64,000 nt of DNA from Pseudomonas sp. UBA4617 (GCF_002386445.1 NZ_DGIR01000057.1:79654-143653), one strand, 5' to 3'. Shown: positions 9,476 through 18,435, counted from the first letter of the stretch. The notes: a model not told the origin generated them from the letters alone. Made by a program: numbers and translations.

Positions 9476-9496
9476 TTTGTGAGCTGCCACTGCGGC

Positions 9497-10585
9497 TCAG
9501 CGCAGGCCCGGCGAAACGATGATTTTCACGTTCTCCTCCTTGTTGTTCACCAGTTCCTCGAAGCCCAGCTCGACGATTTGCTCCAGCCCGATCCGCCCGG
9601 TTACCAGCGGGCGGATGTCCAGCCTGCCATCGGCGATGAAGGCAATCACATCAGCGAATTCGCCGTTGTAGGCCAGCGCCCCCAGCACCTGCTTCTCGGT
9701 GGACACCAGCTCGAAGAAGTTGAACTCGCTGGGCTCTTCGAAGATGCCCACCATCACGCATTTGCCGGCCTTGCGGATGGTGTCGATGGCCAGTTTGGCG
9801 GTGTGCTTGTTGCCGATGCACTCGAAGCTCACATCCGCACCCAGTCCGGCGGTAAGCGCGCGGATCTCTGCCAGGGCGTCGCACTGGCTGGGGTCGAGCA
9901 CCACGCTGGCGCCGACTTCCTTGGCCTTGGCCTTGCGCGCCGAAGACATTTCCAGGGCGATCACCTGCGCTGCACCGGCCGCCCTGGCGCACATGATGGT
10001 GCACAGGCCGATGGTGCCGGCGCCGACCACCACCACCGTCTGGCCCAGCAGGCTGCCGGCCTTTTTCACCGCATGCATGCCCACCGCCAGCGGCTCGATC
10101 AGCGCCCCGGCTTCGGCCGGGAAACCCTGCGGCAGCCGGTACAGCAAGTTGGCCGGCACGTTGACCAGCTCGGCAAAGGCGCCGTTGTTCATCAAGCCGG
10201 TGAAGGCCAGGCGTTCGCAGATGTTGTACAGGCCATGGGTGCAGTAATAGCAGGTACCGCAATGCTGGCAGGCATCCGCCGCCACCGGGTCACCGACGGC
10301 AAAGCCTTGCACGCCTTCGCCCAGCTTGGCGATCTGGCCGCAGAACTCGTGGCCGAGGATGCACTGGCCCTGGATGCCGGTCAGTGGGTGCGGTGCCTCG
10401 ACCGGGATGAACACCGGGCCGGCGACGTACTCATGCAGGTCGGAGCCGCAGATGCCGCACCAGTCCACCTTGATCTGCACCCAACCGGGTGCGGGGTCGG
10501 CTGGCAGGGGTACCTGTTCGACGCGGATGTCGTTGCGGCCATGCCAGACGGCCGCGCGCATGTGGGTGTGGCTCAGGTCGTTCAT
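9497..10585 (-). CDS. bdh: 2,3-butanediol dehydrogenase (zinc MDR family)
   Basis: A 362-residue zinc-dependent medium-chain dehydrogenase that interconverts 2,3-butanediol and acetoin with NAD. The catalytic zinc site is seen in CGICGSDLHEY and in LGHEFCG. The structural zinc cysteines are in CQHCGTCYYC. The Rossmann motif is VVVGAGTIG. I chose the ATG at 10585 (GGAG upstream), which gives the usual length. It is the last gene of the acoXABC operon, 30 bp after acoC, so it feeds acetoin into the pathway and should be induced with it from the sigma-54 promoter at 14863. Confidence 0.93.
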   Translation of the reverse strand: MNDLSHTHMRAAVWHGRNDIRVEQVPLPADPAPGWVQIKVDWCGICGSDLHEYVAGPVFIPVEAPHPLTGIQGQCILGHEFCGQIAKLGEGVQGFAVGDPVAADACQHCGTCYYCTHGLYNICERLAFTGLMNNGAFAELVNVPANLLYRLPQGFPAEAGALIEPLAVGMHAVKKAGSLLGQTVVVVGAGTIGLCTIMCARAAGAAQVIALEMSSARKAKAKEVGASVVLDPSQCDALAEIRALTAGLGADVSFECIGNKHTAKLAIDTIRKAGKCVMVGIFEEPSEFNFFELVSTEKQVLGALAYNGEFADVIAFIADGRLDIRPLVTGRIGLEQIVELGFEELVNNKEENVKIIVSPGLR

Positions 10586-10615
10586 TGTGTTTGTCTCCAG
10601 GCTCACGGAATGGGC

Positions 10616-11722
10616 TCAGTGCTTGCGCAGGAAGGCGAGCAGTTGCTGGTTGACCTGTTCGGCCGCCTCCATCTGCACCATGTGGCCGGCCTCCGGCAGC
10701 ACCAGCACTTCGGCTTCCAGCCCTTCGGCATGGCTGGCCGGGATGATTGCGTCCTTGCCGCCCCACACCACCAGTGCCGGGTGTTGCCCCAGCACCCCGC
10801 GCAGGTCGTGGCGCTGCCGGTCACCGTCAGCGAGTGCCGCTGCCAGCTGCTGCAGGGCCCGGTCCACCCCTTCCAGGCGCTTGAACTTGAGCATGTCTTC
10901 GAGCATCTGGCGGGTGACCAGCGCCGGGTCGGCAAACAGCTGCACCATCTGCGGCTTGAGGGCATTGCGGTTGGCTGCCGCGACGAAGCCTTGCAGGTAC
11001 TGGCCGTTGATCGCTTCGCCCAGGCCGGCACTGGCCACCAGGCTCAGGCTGGCGACCCGCTGCGGTGCCAGGCGCGCCACGTTCAGGCTGACCGCGCCAC
11101 CCATGGAGTGGCCGGCCAGGTGCGCCTTGGCGATGTCCAGGTGGTCGAGCAGGGCCAGCACGGTTTCGCTCAGCTCATCCAGGTCGCCGCGTTGCAGCGC
11201 CTTGGCCGACTCGCCATGCCCTGGCAGGTCGAGGGCGATCACCCGGCGCTCGGCCGCCAGCGCCGGGTGGTTGAACAGCCAGTTGTTGAGGTCGCCGCCA
11301 AAGCCGTGCACCAGCACCAGCGGCGTGCCGCCTTCACCCAGCTCGAACCAGCGCAGTTGCCGGCCAGCCACTTCAGCCTTCTGCGGTGCCGGCCCCTGCG
11401 CCTGCTCGGCGCCACCGTCGGCGACGAACTCGGCCTGGAAGCGTTGCACCACCGCATCGATCTCGGCTTCCTCGGCTTCGCCTTCCACCACCACCGCCAG
11501 CAGTGCGCCGACCGGCAGGGTTTCATCGGGCCTGGCCACCTGGCGACGCAGCACGCCGCTGAACGGGGCTTCGACGCTGCTGCTGATCTTGTCGGTCTCG
11601 ACGTCCAGCACCTCGTCACCCTTGTTGATCACGTCGCCTTCCTGCTTGAGCCAGGCGTCTACCCGGCCTTCGGTCATCGACAGGCCCCACTTGGGCATGG
11701 TCAGGGTATGGATCTGGCTCAT
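10616..11722 (-). CDS. acoC: Acetoin dehydrogenase E2 component (dihydrolipoamide acetyltransferase)
   Basis: A 368-residue hybrid E2. An N-terminal lipoyl domain carries the lipoylated Lys in DVETDKISS. After a linker comes an alpha/beta-hydrolase fold (LVHGFGGDLNNW oxyanion region, nucleophile elbow GHSMGGA, C-terminal EAGHMVQME), not the CAT-type core of pyruvate dehydrogenase E2. This is known for AcoC of Pseudomonas and Ralstonia. The enzyme transfers the acetyl group from acetoin cleavage to CoA. ATG 11722 follows AAGGAG and overlaps the acoB stop by 4 bp (ATGA). No E3 gene lies in the operon, so a shared lipoamide dehydrogenase must serve. Confidence 0.93.
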   Translation of the reverse strand: MSQIHTLTMPKWGLSMTEGRVDAWLKQEGDVINKGDEVLDVETDKISSSVEAPFSGVLRRQVARPDETLPVGALLAVVVEGEAEEAEIDAVVQRFQAEFVADGGAEQAQGPAPQKAEVAGRQLRWFELGEGGTPLVLVHGFGGDLNNWLFNHPALAAERRVIALDLPGHGESAKALQRGDLDELSETVLALLDHLDIAKAHLAGHSMGGAVSLNVARLAPQRVASLSLVASAGLGEAINGQYLQGFVAAANRNALKPQMVQLFADPALVTRQMLEDMLKFKRLEGVDRALQQLAAALADGDRQRHDLRGVLGQHPALVVWGGKDAIIPASHAEGLEAEVLVLPEAGHMVQMEAAEQVNQQLLAFLRKH

Positions 11723-12741
11723 GCGGCACTCCTTGCAGCTTCGATCACTTTGCGCACGGCAGCCTCGATCTTCGCCGCGTCAGGGATGTACAGGTCTTCC
11801 AAAGCGTCGGAGAACGGCACGGGAGTGTGCGGCGCGGTGACCATTTCGATCGGCCCCTTGAGGGCGGCGAAGGCCTTCTGCGCGACCAGGGCGCTGATGT
11901 CGGTGGCCATGGAGCAGCGGGGGTTGGCTTCGTCGATCACCACCAGGCGGCCAGTCTTTTCCACGCTTTCCAGAATGCTGTCTTCGTCCATCGGGCTGGT
12001 GGTGCGCAGGTCCAGCACCTCGCAGTCGATGCCCTGGCGGGCCAGGTTGTTGGCGGCTTCCAGCGCCACGTGCACCATGCGGCCATAGGTGACCAGGGTC
12101 ACGTCGTCGCCATCACGCAGGAAGTTGGCCTCACCGAACGGCACGGTATAAACCTCTTCCGGCACCTCGCCCTGCATGCCGTAGAGCAGCTTGTGCTCGC
12201 AGAAGATCACCGGGTCGTTGTCGCGGATTGCCTGGATCAGCAGGCCCTTGGCATCGTATGGCGAGGACGGGCACACCACCTTCAGGCCAGGGATATGGGT
12301 CCACAGCGAGGTGAGCATCTGCGAGTGCTGGGCCGCCGCGCGCAGGCCGGCACCGTACATGGTGCGCATCACCAATGGGGTGACTGCCTTGCCGCCGAAC
12401 ATGTAGCGGAACTTGGCAGCCTGGTTGAGGATCTGGTCCAGGCAGCAGCCGGCGAAGTCGACGAACATCAGTTCGCACACCGGGCGCAGGCCCTGGGTGG
12501 CCGCGCCGACGGCGGCACCGACGTAGCCGATTTCCGACAGCGGGGCGTCGAGCACGCGTCCCGGGAACTGGTGATACAGGCCCTTGGTCACGCCCAGCAC
12601 GCCACCCCAGGCGTCGTCCTCGCCCGGTGCGCCGGCACCGCCGGCCACGTCTTCGCCAATGATGAACACGGTGTCGTCACGACGCATTTCCTGGGCCAGG
12701 GCTTCGTTGATTGCCTGCTGGTAGCTGATCTTTCTTGCCAT
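11719..12741 (-). CDS. acoB: Acetoin dehydrogenase E1 beta subunit
   Basis: A 340-residue E1-beta of the thiamine-diphosphate-dependent acetoin:DCPIP oxidoreductase. It has the transketolase pyrimidine-binding domain (VFIIGEDVAGGAGA near residue 24, with the Glu that activates TPP; EIGYVGAAVGAA) and a C-terminal transketolase domain (EVLDLRTTSPMDEDSI, VVIDEANPRCSMATDI). It pairs with AcoA to cleave acetoin into acetaldehyde and a lipoyl-bound acetyl group. It overlaps acoC by 4 bp and lies 33 bp after acoA. Confidence 0.95.
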   Translation of the reverse strand: MARKISYQQAINEALAQEMRRDDTVFIIGEDVAGGAGAPGEDDAWGGVLGVTKGLYHQFPGRVLDAPLSEIGYVGAAVGAATQGLRPVCELMFVDFAGCCLDQILNQAAKFRYMFGGKAVTPLVMRTMYGAGLRAAAQHSQMLTSLWTHIPGLKVVCPSSPYDAKGLLIQAIRDNDPVIFCEHKLLYGMQGEVPEEVYTVPFGEANFLRDGDDVTLVTYGRMVHVALEAANNLARQGIDCEVLDLRTTSPMDEDSILESVEKTGRLVVIDEANPRCSMATDISALVAQKAFAALKGPIEMVTAPHTPVPFSDALEDLYIPDAAKIEAAVRKVIEAARSAA

Positions 12742-12774
12742 GGTGGTTCTCCTGTTGTTCTTGTAATCCGCAGC

Positions 12775-13752
12775 TCAGGGGTAGGCGACGTAGACGTCGC
12801 TGAGCAGGTCGGCGGGCTGTGGCTTGGGATCGGACTTGGCGCGGCGCACGGCGTCTTCGATCAGGTCCTCGACGCGGGCGTCGATGGCATCCAGCTGGGC
12901 AGCCGTGAGCAGGCCGGCGCGAGTAGTCTTGTTGCGGAACTGCAGCAGGCAGTCGCGGGACTCGCGCAGGTTCTTCACCTCATCGGGGGCGCGGTAGGTT
13001 TGCGCATCGCCCTCGAAGTGGCCGTAGTAGCGGCTGAGCTTGACCTCGATCAGCGATGGGCCTTGCCCGGCACGGGCACGTTCGATGGCGGCACCGGCAG
13101 CCTCGTAAACGGCAAAGAAATCGAAGCCGTCGATGGTGACGCCGGGCATGCCGAAACCGGCAGCGCGGTCGGCGATGTGGTCGCAAGCTACCGACCAGGT
13201 CGAGGCGGTGGCTTCGGCGTAGCCGTTGTTCTCGGCCACGAAGATGCATGGCAGGTTCATGATCGACGCCATGTTCATGGCCTCGAACACCGCACCTTCG
13301 TTGGAGGCGCCATCACCGAAGAAGGCCACCGACACATCGTCGCGGCCCTTGATCTTGGCCGCCAGCGCCGCGCCGGCCACCAGCGGTGCGCCGGCACCGA
13401 CGATGCCGTTGGCACCGAGCATGCCTTTTTCCAGGTCGGCGATGTGCATCGAGCCGCCCTTGCCGCCGCAGACGCCGGTCTTCTTGCCGTAGATCTCGGC
13501 CATCATGCCGTACACGTCCACGCCCTTGGCGATGCAGTGGCCGTGGCCGCGGTGGGTCGAGGCGATGCAATCGCTGTCGCGCAGGTGGGCCATGACCCCG
13601 GCGGCGGAAGCCTCTTCGCCAGCGTACAGGTGCACGAAGCCAGGGATCTCGCCGGTGGCGAACTCGACGTGCAGGCGTTCTTCGAAGGCACGGATGGTGC
13701 GCATCACTTCATAGGCATGCAGCAGTTGTTCGGTACTGAGTTGATTGGACAT
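12775..13752 (-). CDS. acoA: Acetoin dehydrogenase E1 alpha subunit
   Basis: A 325-residue E1-alpha with the thiamine-diphosphate motif GDGASNEGAVFEAMN...NN (FFGDGASNEG and VAENNGYAE). It also has the GAGAPLVAGAALAAK segment and CGGKGGSMHIAD typical of this family. The start at 13752 (MSNQLSTEQLLHAYEVMRT) has GGAGAA upstream; the longer open frame upstream belongs to acoX in another frame. Together with AcoB it forms the E1 tetramer. It lies 22 bp after acoX in the operon. Confidence 0.95.
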   Translation of the reverse strand: MSNQLSTEQLLHAYEVMRTIRAFEERLHVEFATGEIPGFVHLYAGEEASAAGVMAHLRDSDCIASTHRGHGHCIAKGVDVYGMMAEIYGKKTGVCGGKGGSMHIADLEKGMLGANGIVGAGAPLVAGAALAAKIKGRDDVSVAFFGDGASNEGAVFEAMNMASIMNLPCIFVAENNGYAEATASTWSVACDHIADRAAGFGMPGVTIDGFDFFAVYEAAGAAIERARAGQGPSLIEVKLSRYYGHFEGDAQTYRAPDEVKNLRESRDCLLQFRNKTTRAGLLTAAQLDAIDARVEDLIEDAVRRAKSDPKPQPADLLSDVYVAYP

Positions 13753-13774
13753 CTTGTTGTTCTCCGGGGTTGTC

Positions 13775-14830
13775 TCAACACGGGTTTGCAGGGTGCAGCC
13801 GGTGGCCACGGGGCACGGCCAGCAGGTGATGGCGGGCGGCGTGCGCCAGTACCGCCTCGACATCCACGCTCAACGGGCCTTGGTGGTCGAGGGTGATGGT
13901 GGGGCTGTCGTGCTCGGCGAATTCGATCTCGCGCTCGCCGTCCAGGGCCAGGGTGCCGCTGGCCAGGCTCAGGCGATGGGCGACACCGGGGGTCAGGGTG
14001 CCGCTGGCGGTGATGCCACAGCCCTGCAGCAGGCCCGGCGCCAACGGTGCCAGCAGTGCCTGGTCGGCACCGGGGTTCAGGCGGACCCAGGCGCCGTGCG
14101 GGTCCTGGCGGGAAACCGGGCTCCACAGGCCACACAGCGCCGAGAGGCCGATAGCATGTGGCTCGGCGAAACAGGCGAACACTTCGCTCAGGTCTTCGCT
14201 GCGGCTGAGCGCGCGGGCGCCGATGAAACGCTGGGGCGACACCGCCACTTCCACCAGCGCCCATTCGGCAAGCCGTTGCTCGGGCACTTTCACCAGCAGG
14301 CGCTTGTTGCGGCGCAGGCCGATGCTGGTGGGGATCCGGCCGCTGGCGAGCAGACCGCCGGCCAAGCCGGCACTGGTGGCTTCGCGCAGCTCGGGGAAAG
14401 CATTGTTGGTGCCGGTGGACAGGGTCAGCAGCGGCACGTCGCCTGCCTCGGCGGCGACCGCCTTGTGCGTGCCGTCGCCGCCGAGTACGGCGATCATCGC
14501 CACGCCGCGTTCGACCATGCGGCGGGTGGCCAGGCGGGTGTCGGCAACGGTCTGGGTCAGTGGCAGGTCGAGGATCTCGATGGCCGGCCAGTGCTGGTCG
14601 AGCGCGACCGGGCCCTGGCTGGCCTTGAGCACGGCAGCGGCGATGCCGGTCATGTCGCTGGGCAGCAGCACCTGGCCGATACCGGTGGCACCGAAAGCGG
14701 CGAGCAGGCGCTGGATCGCCGATGCCTTGTCGGTGCTCGAATAGAGCCCGGCATTGGCAGTCAGGCGGCGCAGGTCGCGGCCAGAGGCAGGGTTGGCAAT
14801 GATCCCGACAGTCGGGGCGGGTAGCGGCAT
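13775..14830 (-). CDS. acoX: AcoX, NAD-kinase-like acetoin catabolism protein
   Basis: A 352-residue protein of the ATP-NAD kinase-like AcoX family, first gene of the operon. The kinase-type motif IAVLGGDGTHKAVAAE is seen near residue 100, with TLSTGTNNAFPE downstream, as in NAD kinase (GGDGT...NE). The true reaction is not established. It is conserved in aco operons but reported dispensable in some hosts. I chose the ATG at 14830 because of its GAGGTG site and MPLPAPTVGIIANPASGRD start; the longer frame would cross the sigma-54 promoter. Confidence 0.9.
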   Translation of the reverse strand: MPLPAPTVGIIANPASGRDLRRLTANAGLYSSTDKASAIQRLLAAFGATGIGQVLLPSDMTGIAAAVLKASQGPVALDQHWPAIEILDLPLTQTVADTRLATRRMVERGVAMIAVLGGDGTHKAVAAEAGDVPLLTLSTGTNNAFPELREATSAGLAGGLLASGRIPTSIGLRRNKRLLVKVPEQRLAEWALVEVAVSPQRFIGARALSRSEDLSEVFACFAEPHAIGLSALCGLWSPVSRQDPHGAWVRLNPGADQALLAPLAPGLLQGCGITASGTLTPGVAHRLSLASGTLALDGEREIEFAEHDSPTITLDHQGPLSVDVEAVLAHAARHHLLAVPRGHRLHPANPC

Positions 14831-14862
14831 GGCGCACCTCGTTTCTTGTTTGCCAGTGCCGG

Positions 14863-14878
14863 AGCAAGCGCGGTGCCA
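14863..14878 (-). promoter_or_regulatory. sigma-54 (-24/-12) promoter of acoXABC-bdh
   Basis: The minus strand reads TGGCAC-CGCGC-TTGCT, a full match to the sigma-54 consensus TGGCAC-N5-TTGCW, 33-48 bp upstream of the acoX ATG. AcoR-type activators are needed to open such promoters. Confidence 0.92.
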
Positions 14879-14997
14879 GTTTTGTCGAAGTCGGCTGGAA
14901 TGTCCGGGGCAGAGGGGTTTGCTCGCGCCAAGGTCGGCGTGCATGGCCAGGCCGGCGAGACGCCGGGTGCCAGCCGCGCAGTGGCCCGGCCGAGACG

Positions 14998-15016
14998 CTG
15001 AGACGCTGCGTCTCAG
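14998..15016. promoter_or_regulatory. Perfect palindrome, candidate AcoR binding site
   Basis: CTGAGACG-CTG-CGTCTCAG has perfect 8-bp arms and a 3-bp spacer, preceded by an extra GAGACG half (14992-14997). It is about 120 bp upstream of the -24/-12 element, the usual place for an enhancer site of a sigma-54 activator, and about 100 bp before acoR. Confidence 0.75.
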
Positions 15017-15112
15017 GGCGGCCGGTAATCACGCAGTGCTTGTCGGGGCATGCCCGGAGGCGCTTAATGGCCGGACAACGATAAAAACAGCAACGAGAAC
15101 CGGAGGGCCTGA

Positions 15113-16972
15113 ATGCTTGCCGCGAACTCCCGAGCGCATGTGGATTGCGTCAGCAGGGTGCTGAAGAATGCCGATCGCCTGCCGCAGGCGCCGGTGCCAC
15201 CGCTGATCCTCGATTCATGGCGCCGTTCCATGGAGCTGTACCGTCTCGACCCCGGTTCCCAGCAGGGGCCGCGTATTCTTTCCCAGAGCCTGCTCAACGA
15301 ATGCCGCGAACGGGCCGAGCTGTTCCTGCGCATCGCCAGTGATGCCGTTGCGCGCCTGCATGAGCGGGTGCGCGGGGCCGATTATTGCGTACTGCTCACC
15401 GACGCCCAAGGGCGCACCATCGACTATCGGGTCGAGTCGGCCATCCGCAACGACTGCCGCAAGGCCGGGTTGTACCTGGGCACTTGCTGGTCCGAGGGCG
15501 AGGAGGGTACCTGCGGGGTGGCTGCGGTGCTCACCAGCAAGGCGCCGGTCACGGTGCACAAGCGTGACCATTTCCGCGCTGCGTTCATCGGTCTCACCTG
15601 TACCGCGGCGCCGGTGTTCGACCCGCTGGGCGAGTTGCTGGGCGTGGTGGATGTGTCGGCCTTGCAGTCACCGGACGACCGCCGCAGCCAGCACCTGATC
15701 CGCCAGTTGGTCGAGCAGACCGCGCGTGAGATCGAAAACGCCTTCTTCATGCACAGTGCCCAGGGCCATTGGGTAATGCGCGCGCATGGCACGCCGGGCT
15801 ATGTGGAAAGCCAGCCCGACTATCTGCTGGCCTGGGATACCGACGGCCGCCTGCAGGCCATCAACAGCCTGGCGCGGCAGCGCCTGGTGGAGCGCCTGGG
15901 GCGGTTGCCCGAACACATTGGCGAGTTGTTCGACATCGACCAGCTGCGCCGGGTCAATGGTGCATCGGCCCAGCGCCTGCCTGGACTGGGCGGGCTGTAT
16001 GGCCGGGTCAGTGCGCCACAGCAGCGCCAGCGCGCGCAGCCCTTGCGCCAGGCCCAGGATGCCCGCATCGAGCAGCACCTGCGGCTGGCCACGCGGGTCA
16101 AGGACTGCAACCTGGCGGTGCTGGTGCAGGGCGAGACCGGGGCCGGCAAGGAGGTGTTCGCCCGCCAGTTGCACCAGCAGAGCCTGCGCCGTGACGGCCC
16201 GTTCGTCACCCTCAACTGCGCGGCCATCCCGGAAAGCCTGATCGAGAGCGAACTGTTCGGTTATGTCGCCGGGGCGTTCACCGGGGCTTCCAGCAAAGGC
16301 ATGCAAGGGCTGTTGCAGCAGGCTGACGGTGGCACCTTGTTTCTCGATGAGATCGGCGACATGCCAGTGAACCTGCAGACCCGCCTGTTGCGCGTGCTGG
16401 CCGAAGGCGAAGTGGCACCGCTGGGCGCTGCGCGGCGGCAGCGGGTGGACATCCAGGTGATTTGCGCGACCCACCGTGACTTGGCGGCGATGGTCAAGGA
16501 GGGACGTTTCCGTGAGGACCTTTACTTCCGCCTGGCCAACGCCCGCTTCGAGCTGCCCCCGTTGCGTGAGCGCGATGACCGGCTGGGGTTGATCCACCAG
16601 CTGCTGGCGGAGGAAGCTGCGGCCTGCGGGGTCGAGGTGGTACTGGCGGATGATGCGCTGCAGGCGCTGTTGCTGTACCGCTGGCCGGGTAACCTGCGCC
16701 AGCTGCGGCAGGTGCTGCGTTATGCCTGTGCGATCAGTGAGGGCGGCCAAGTGTGCCTGGAGAGTCTGCCGCTGGAGGTGCGGGGTGATGCCGTACCGGC
16801 GGCTGACGCCGGGGTATCGAGCCCGGCCCGGCAGTTGCTGCTCGATGCCTTGATACGGCATCGCTGGAAACCGGCGGAAGCGGCGCGGGCCTTGGGGATA
16901 TCGCGGGCCACTTTGTATCGACGGGTGCATGAGCACCGGATCGAGATGCCGAGGATGAAGGGGATTGAGTGA
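15113..16972 (+). CDS. acoR: Sigma-54-dependent activator of acetoin catabolism
   Basis: A 619-residue activator divergent from acoX. The N-terminal half is a GAF-type sensor (YCVLLTDAQGRTIDYRVES, GLTCTAAPVFDPLGELLGV). The AAA+ domain has Walker A GETGAGKE, sigma-54 loop GAFTGA and Walker B TLFLDEIGD. The C-terminal Fis-type HTH is ISRATLYRRVHEHRIE. ATG 15113 has a GGAGGG site. Position and family make it the activator of the -24/-12 promoter at 14863, probably responding to acetoin or acetaldehyde. It is a paralogue of the activator at 1895 but has a much shorter AAA+/HTH linker. Confidence 0.94.
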   Translation: MLAANSRAHVDCVSRVLKNADRLPQAPVPPLILDSWRRSMELYRLDPGSQQGPRILSQSLLNECRERAELFLRIASDAVARLHERVRGADYCVLLTDAQGRTIDYRVESAIRNDCRKAGLYLGTCWSEGEEGTCGVAAVLTSKAPVTVHKRDHFRAAFIGLTCTAAPVFDPLGELLGVVDVSALQSPDDRRSQHLIRQLVEQTAREIENAFFMHSAQGHWVMRAHGTPGYVESQPDYLLAWDTDGRLQAINSLARQRLVERLGRLPEHIGELFDIDQLRRVNGASAQRLPGLGGLYGRVSAPQQRQRAQPLRQAQDARIEQHLRLATRVKDCNLAVLVQGETGAGKEVFARQLHQQSLRRDGPFVTLNCAAIPESLIESELFGYVAGAFTGASSKGMQGLLQQADGGTLFLDEIGDMPVNLQTRLLRVLAEGEVAPLGAARRQRVDIQVICATHRDLAAMVKEGRFREDLYFRLANARFELPPLRERDDRLGLIHQLLAEEAAACGVEVVLADDALQALLLYRWPGNLRQLRQVLRYACAISEGGQVCLESLPLEVRGDAVPAADAGVSSPARQLLLDALIRHRWKPAEAARALGISRATLYRRVHEHRIEMPRMKGIE

Positions 16973-17031
16973 GGGCTGACAGGGGTTCGCCGCGACATCT
17001 CACAGGCGCCAAATCACTGAAGACGGACAAT

Positions 17032-17056
17032 AAAAAACCCCGGAACAAGTCCGGGG
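17032..17056 (-). terminator. Intrinsic terminator of accBC
   Basis: On the minus strand the stem CCCCGGA/TCCGGGG with a short loop is followed directly by TTTTTT, a classic Rho-independent terminator 24 bp after the accC stop. Confidence 0.92.
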
Positions 17057-17079
17057 TCCTGGTGCATCACACTACACGA

Positions 17080-18435
17080 TCACTCCTGGTTGGCCAGTTT
17101 GTGCTCGAGGTAGTGAATGTTGACGCCGCCTTTGCAGAAACCTTCATCACGCACCAGGTCGCGGTGCAACGGGATGTTGGTCTTGATGCCGTCGACGACA
17201 ATCTCGTCCAGGGCATTGCGCATGCGCGCCATGGCTTCGTCGCGGTCCTTGCCGTAGGTAATCAGCTTGCCGATCAGCGAGTCGTAGTTCGGTGGAACCG
17301 AGTAACCGCTGTACAGGTGCGAATCGACGCGCACGCCGTTGCCACCCGGGGCGTGGAAGTGCTTCACCTTGCCAGGGCTCGGGATGAACTTCTTCGGGTC
17401 CTCGGCGTTGATACGGCATTCCAGCGCGTGGCCACGAATAACCACGTCTTCCTGGCGGAACGACAGCTTGTTGCCTGCGGCGATGCTCAGCATCTCCTTG
17501 ACGATGTCGATACCGGTCACCATCTCCGACACCGGGTGCTCAACCTGCACGCGGGTGTTCATCTCGATGAAGTAGAAGCGGCCGTTCTCGTACAGGAACT
17601 CGAAGGTACCCGCACCACGGTAGCCGATCTCGATGCACGCATCGACACAGCGCTTGAACACTTCCTGACGGGCTTTCTCGTCGATGCCCGGGGCTGGTGC
17701 TTCTTCCAGTACCTTCTGGTGACGGCGCTGCAGCGAGCAGTCACGGTCGCCCAGGTGCACGGCGTTGCCCTGGCCGTCGGACAGGACCTGCACTTCCACG
17801 TGACGTGGGTTGGTCAGGAACTTCTCCAGGTAGACCATCGGGTTGCCGAAGGCAGCACCGGCTTCGGTACGGGTGAGCTTGGCCGAGGCAATCAGGTCCT
17901 CTTCCTTGTGCACCACGCGCATGCCGCGACCACCACCGCCACCGGCGGCCTTGATGATCACCGGGTAGCCGACATCACGGGCAATCGCCAGGGCGACTTC
18001 TTCGTCTTCCGGCAGTGGGCCATCGGAGCCCGGTACGGTCGGTACGCCCGACTTGATCATCGCTTCCTTGGCCGAAACCTTGTCGCCCATCAGGCGAATG
18101 GTGTCGGCTTTCGGGCCGATGAAGGCGAAACCGGATTTTTCCACCTGCTCGGCGAAGTCGGCGTTTTCCGCCAGGAAGCCGTAGCCCGGATGAATCGCGG
18201 TGGCGCCGGTGACTTCGGCGGCAGCGATGATCGCCGGGATATGCAGGTAGGAATCCTTGGACGATGCAGGGCCGATGCAGACCGACTCGTCTGCCAGGCC
18301 CAGGTGCATCAGTTCACGGTCGGCAGTGGAGTGCACGGCGACGGTCTTGATACCCAGCTCTTTGCAGGCACGCAGGATCCGCAGGGCAATTTCCCCGCGG
18401 TTGGCGATCAGGACTTTTTCGAGCTTCCCAGACAT
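17080..18435 (-). CDS. accC: Biotin carboxylase subunit of acetyl-CoA carboxylase
   Basis: A 451-residue biotin carboxylase that carboxylates biotin on AccB with ATP and bicarbonate, the first half of malonyl-CoA synthesis. Visible are KVLIANRGEIALRI at the start, the glycine-rich ATP-grasp loop GGGGGRGMR, the active-site EEAPAPGI and FIEMNTRVQVEHPVSEM. The ATG at 18435 (GGAGAG upstream) fixes the normal AccC N-terminus. It follows accB by 17 bp, and a terminator closes the two-gene operon. Confidence 0.98.
   Translation of the reverse strand: MSGKLEKVLIANRGEIALRILRACKELGIKTVAVHSTADRELMHLGLADESVCIGPASSKDSYLHIPAIIAAAEVTGATAIHPGYGFLAENADFAEQVEKSGFAFIGPKADTIRLMGDKVSAKEAMIKSGVPTVPGSDGPLPEDEEVALAIARDVGYPVIIKAAGGGGGRGMRVVHKEEDLIASAKLTRTEAGAAFGNPMVYLEKFLTNPRHVEVQVLSDGQGNAVHLGDRDCSLQRRHQKVLEEAPAPGIDEKARQEVFKRCVDACIEIGYRGAGTFEFLYENGRFYFIEMNTRVQVEHPVSEMVTGIDIVKEMLSIAAGNKLSFRQEDVVIRGHALECRINAEDPKKFIPSPGKVKHFHAPGGNGVRVDSHLYSGYSVPPNYDSLIGKLITYGKDRDEAMARMRNALDEIVVDGIKTNIPLHRDLVRDEGFCKGGVNIHYLEHKLANQE

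Noticed and set aside
9413..12088. 891-codon plus-strand frame across bdh-acoC-acoB
   Set aside because: Runs antisense to three well-supported genes and has typical shadow composition (Gln, His, Gly); no domain visible.
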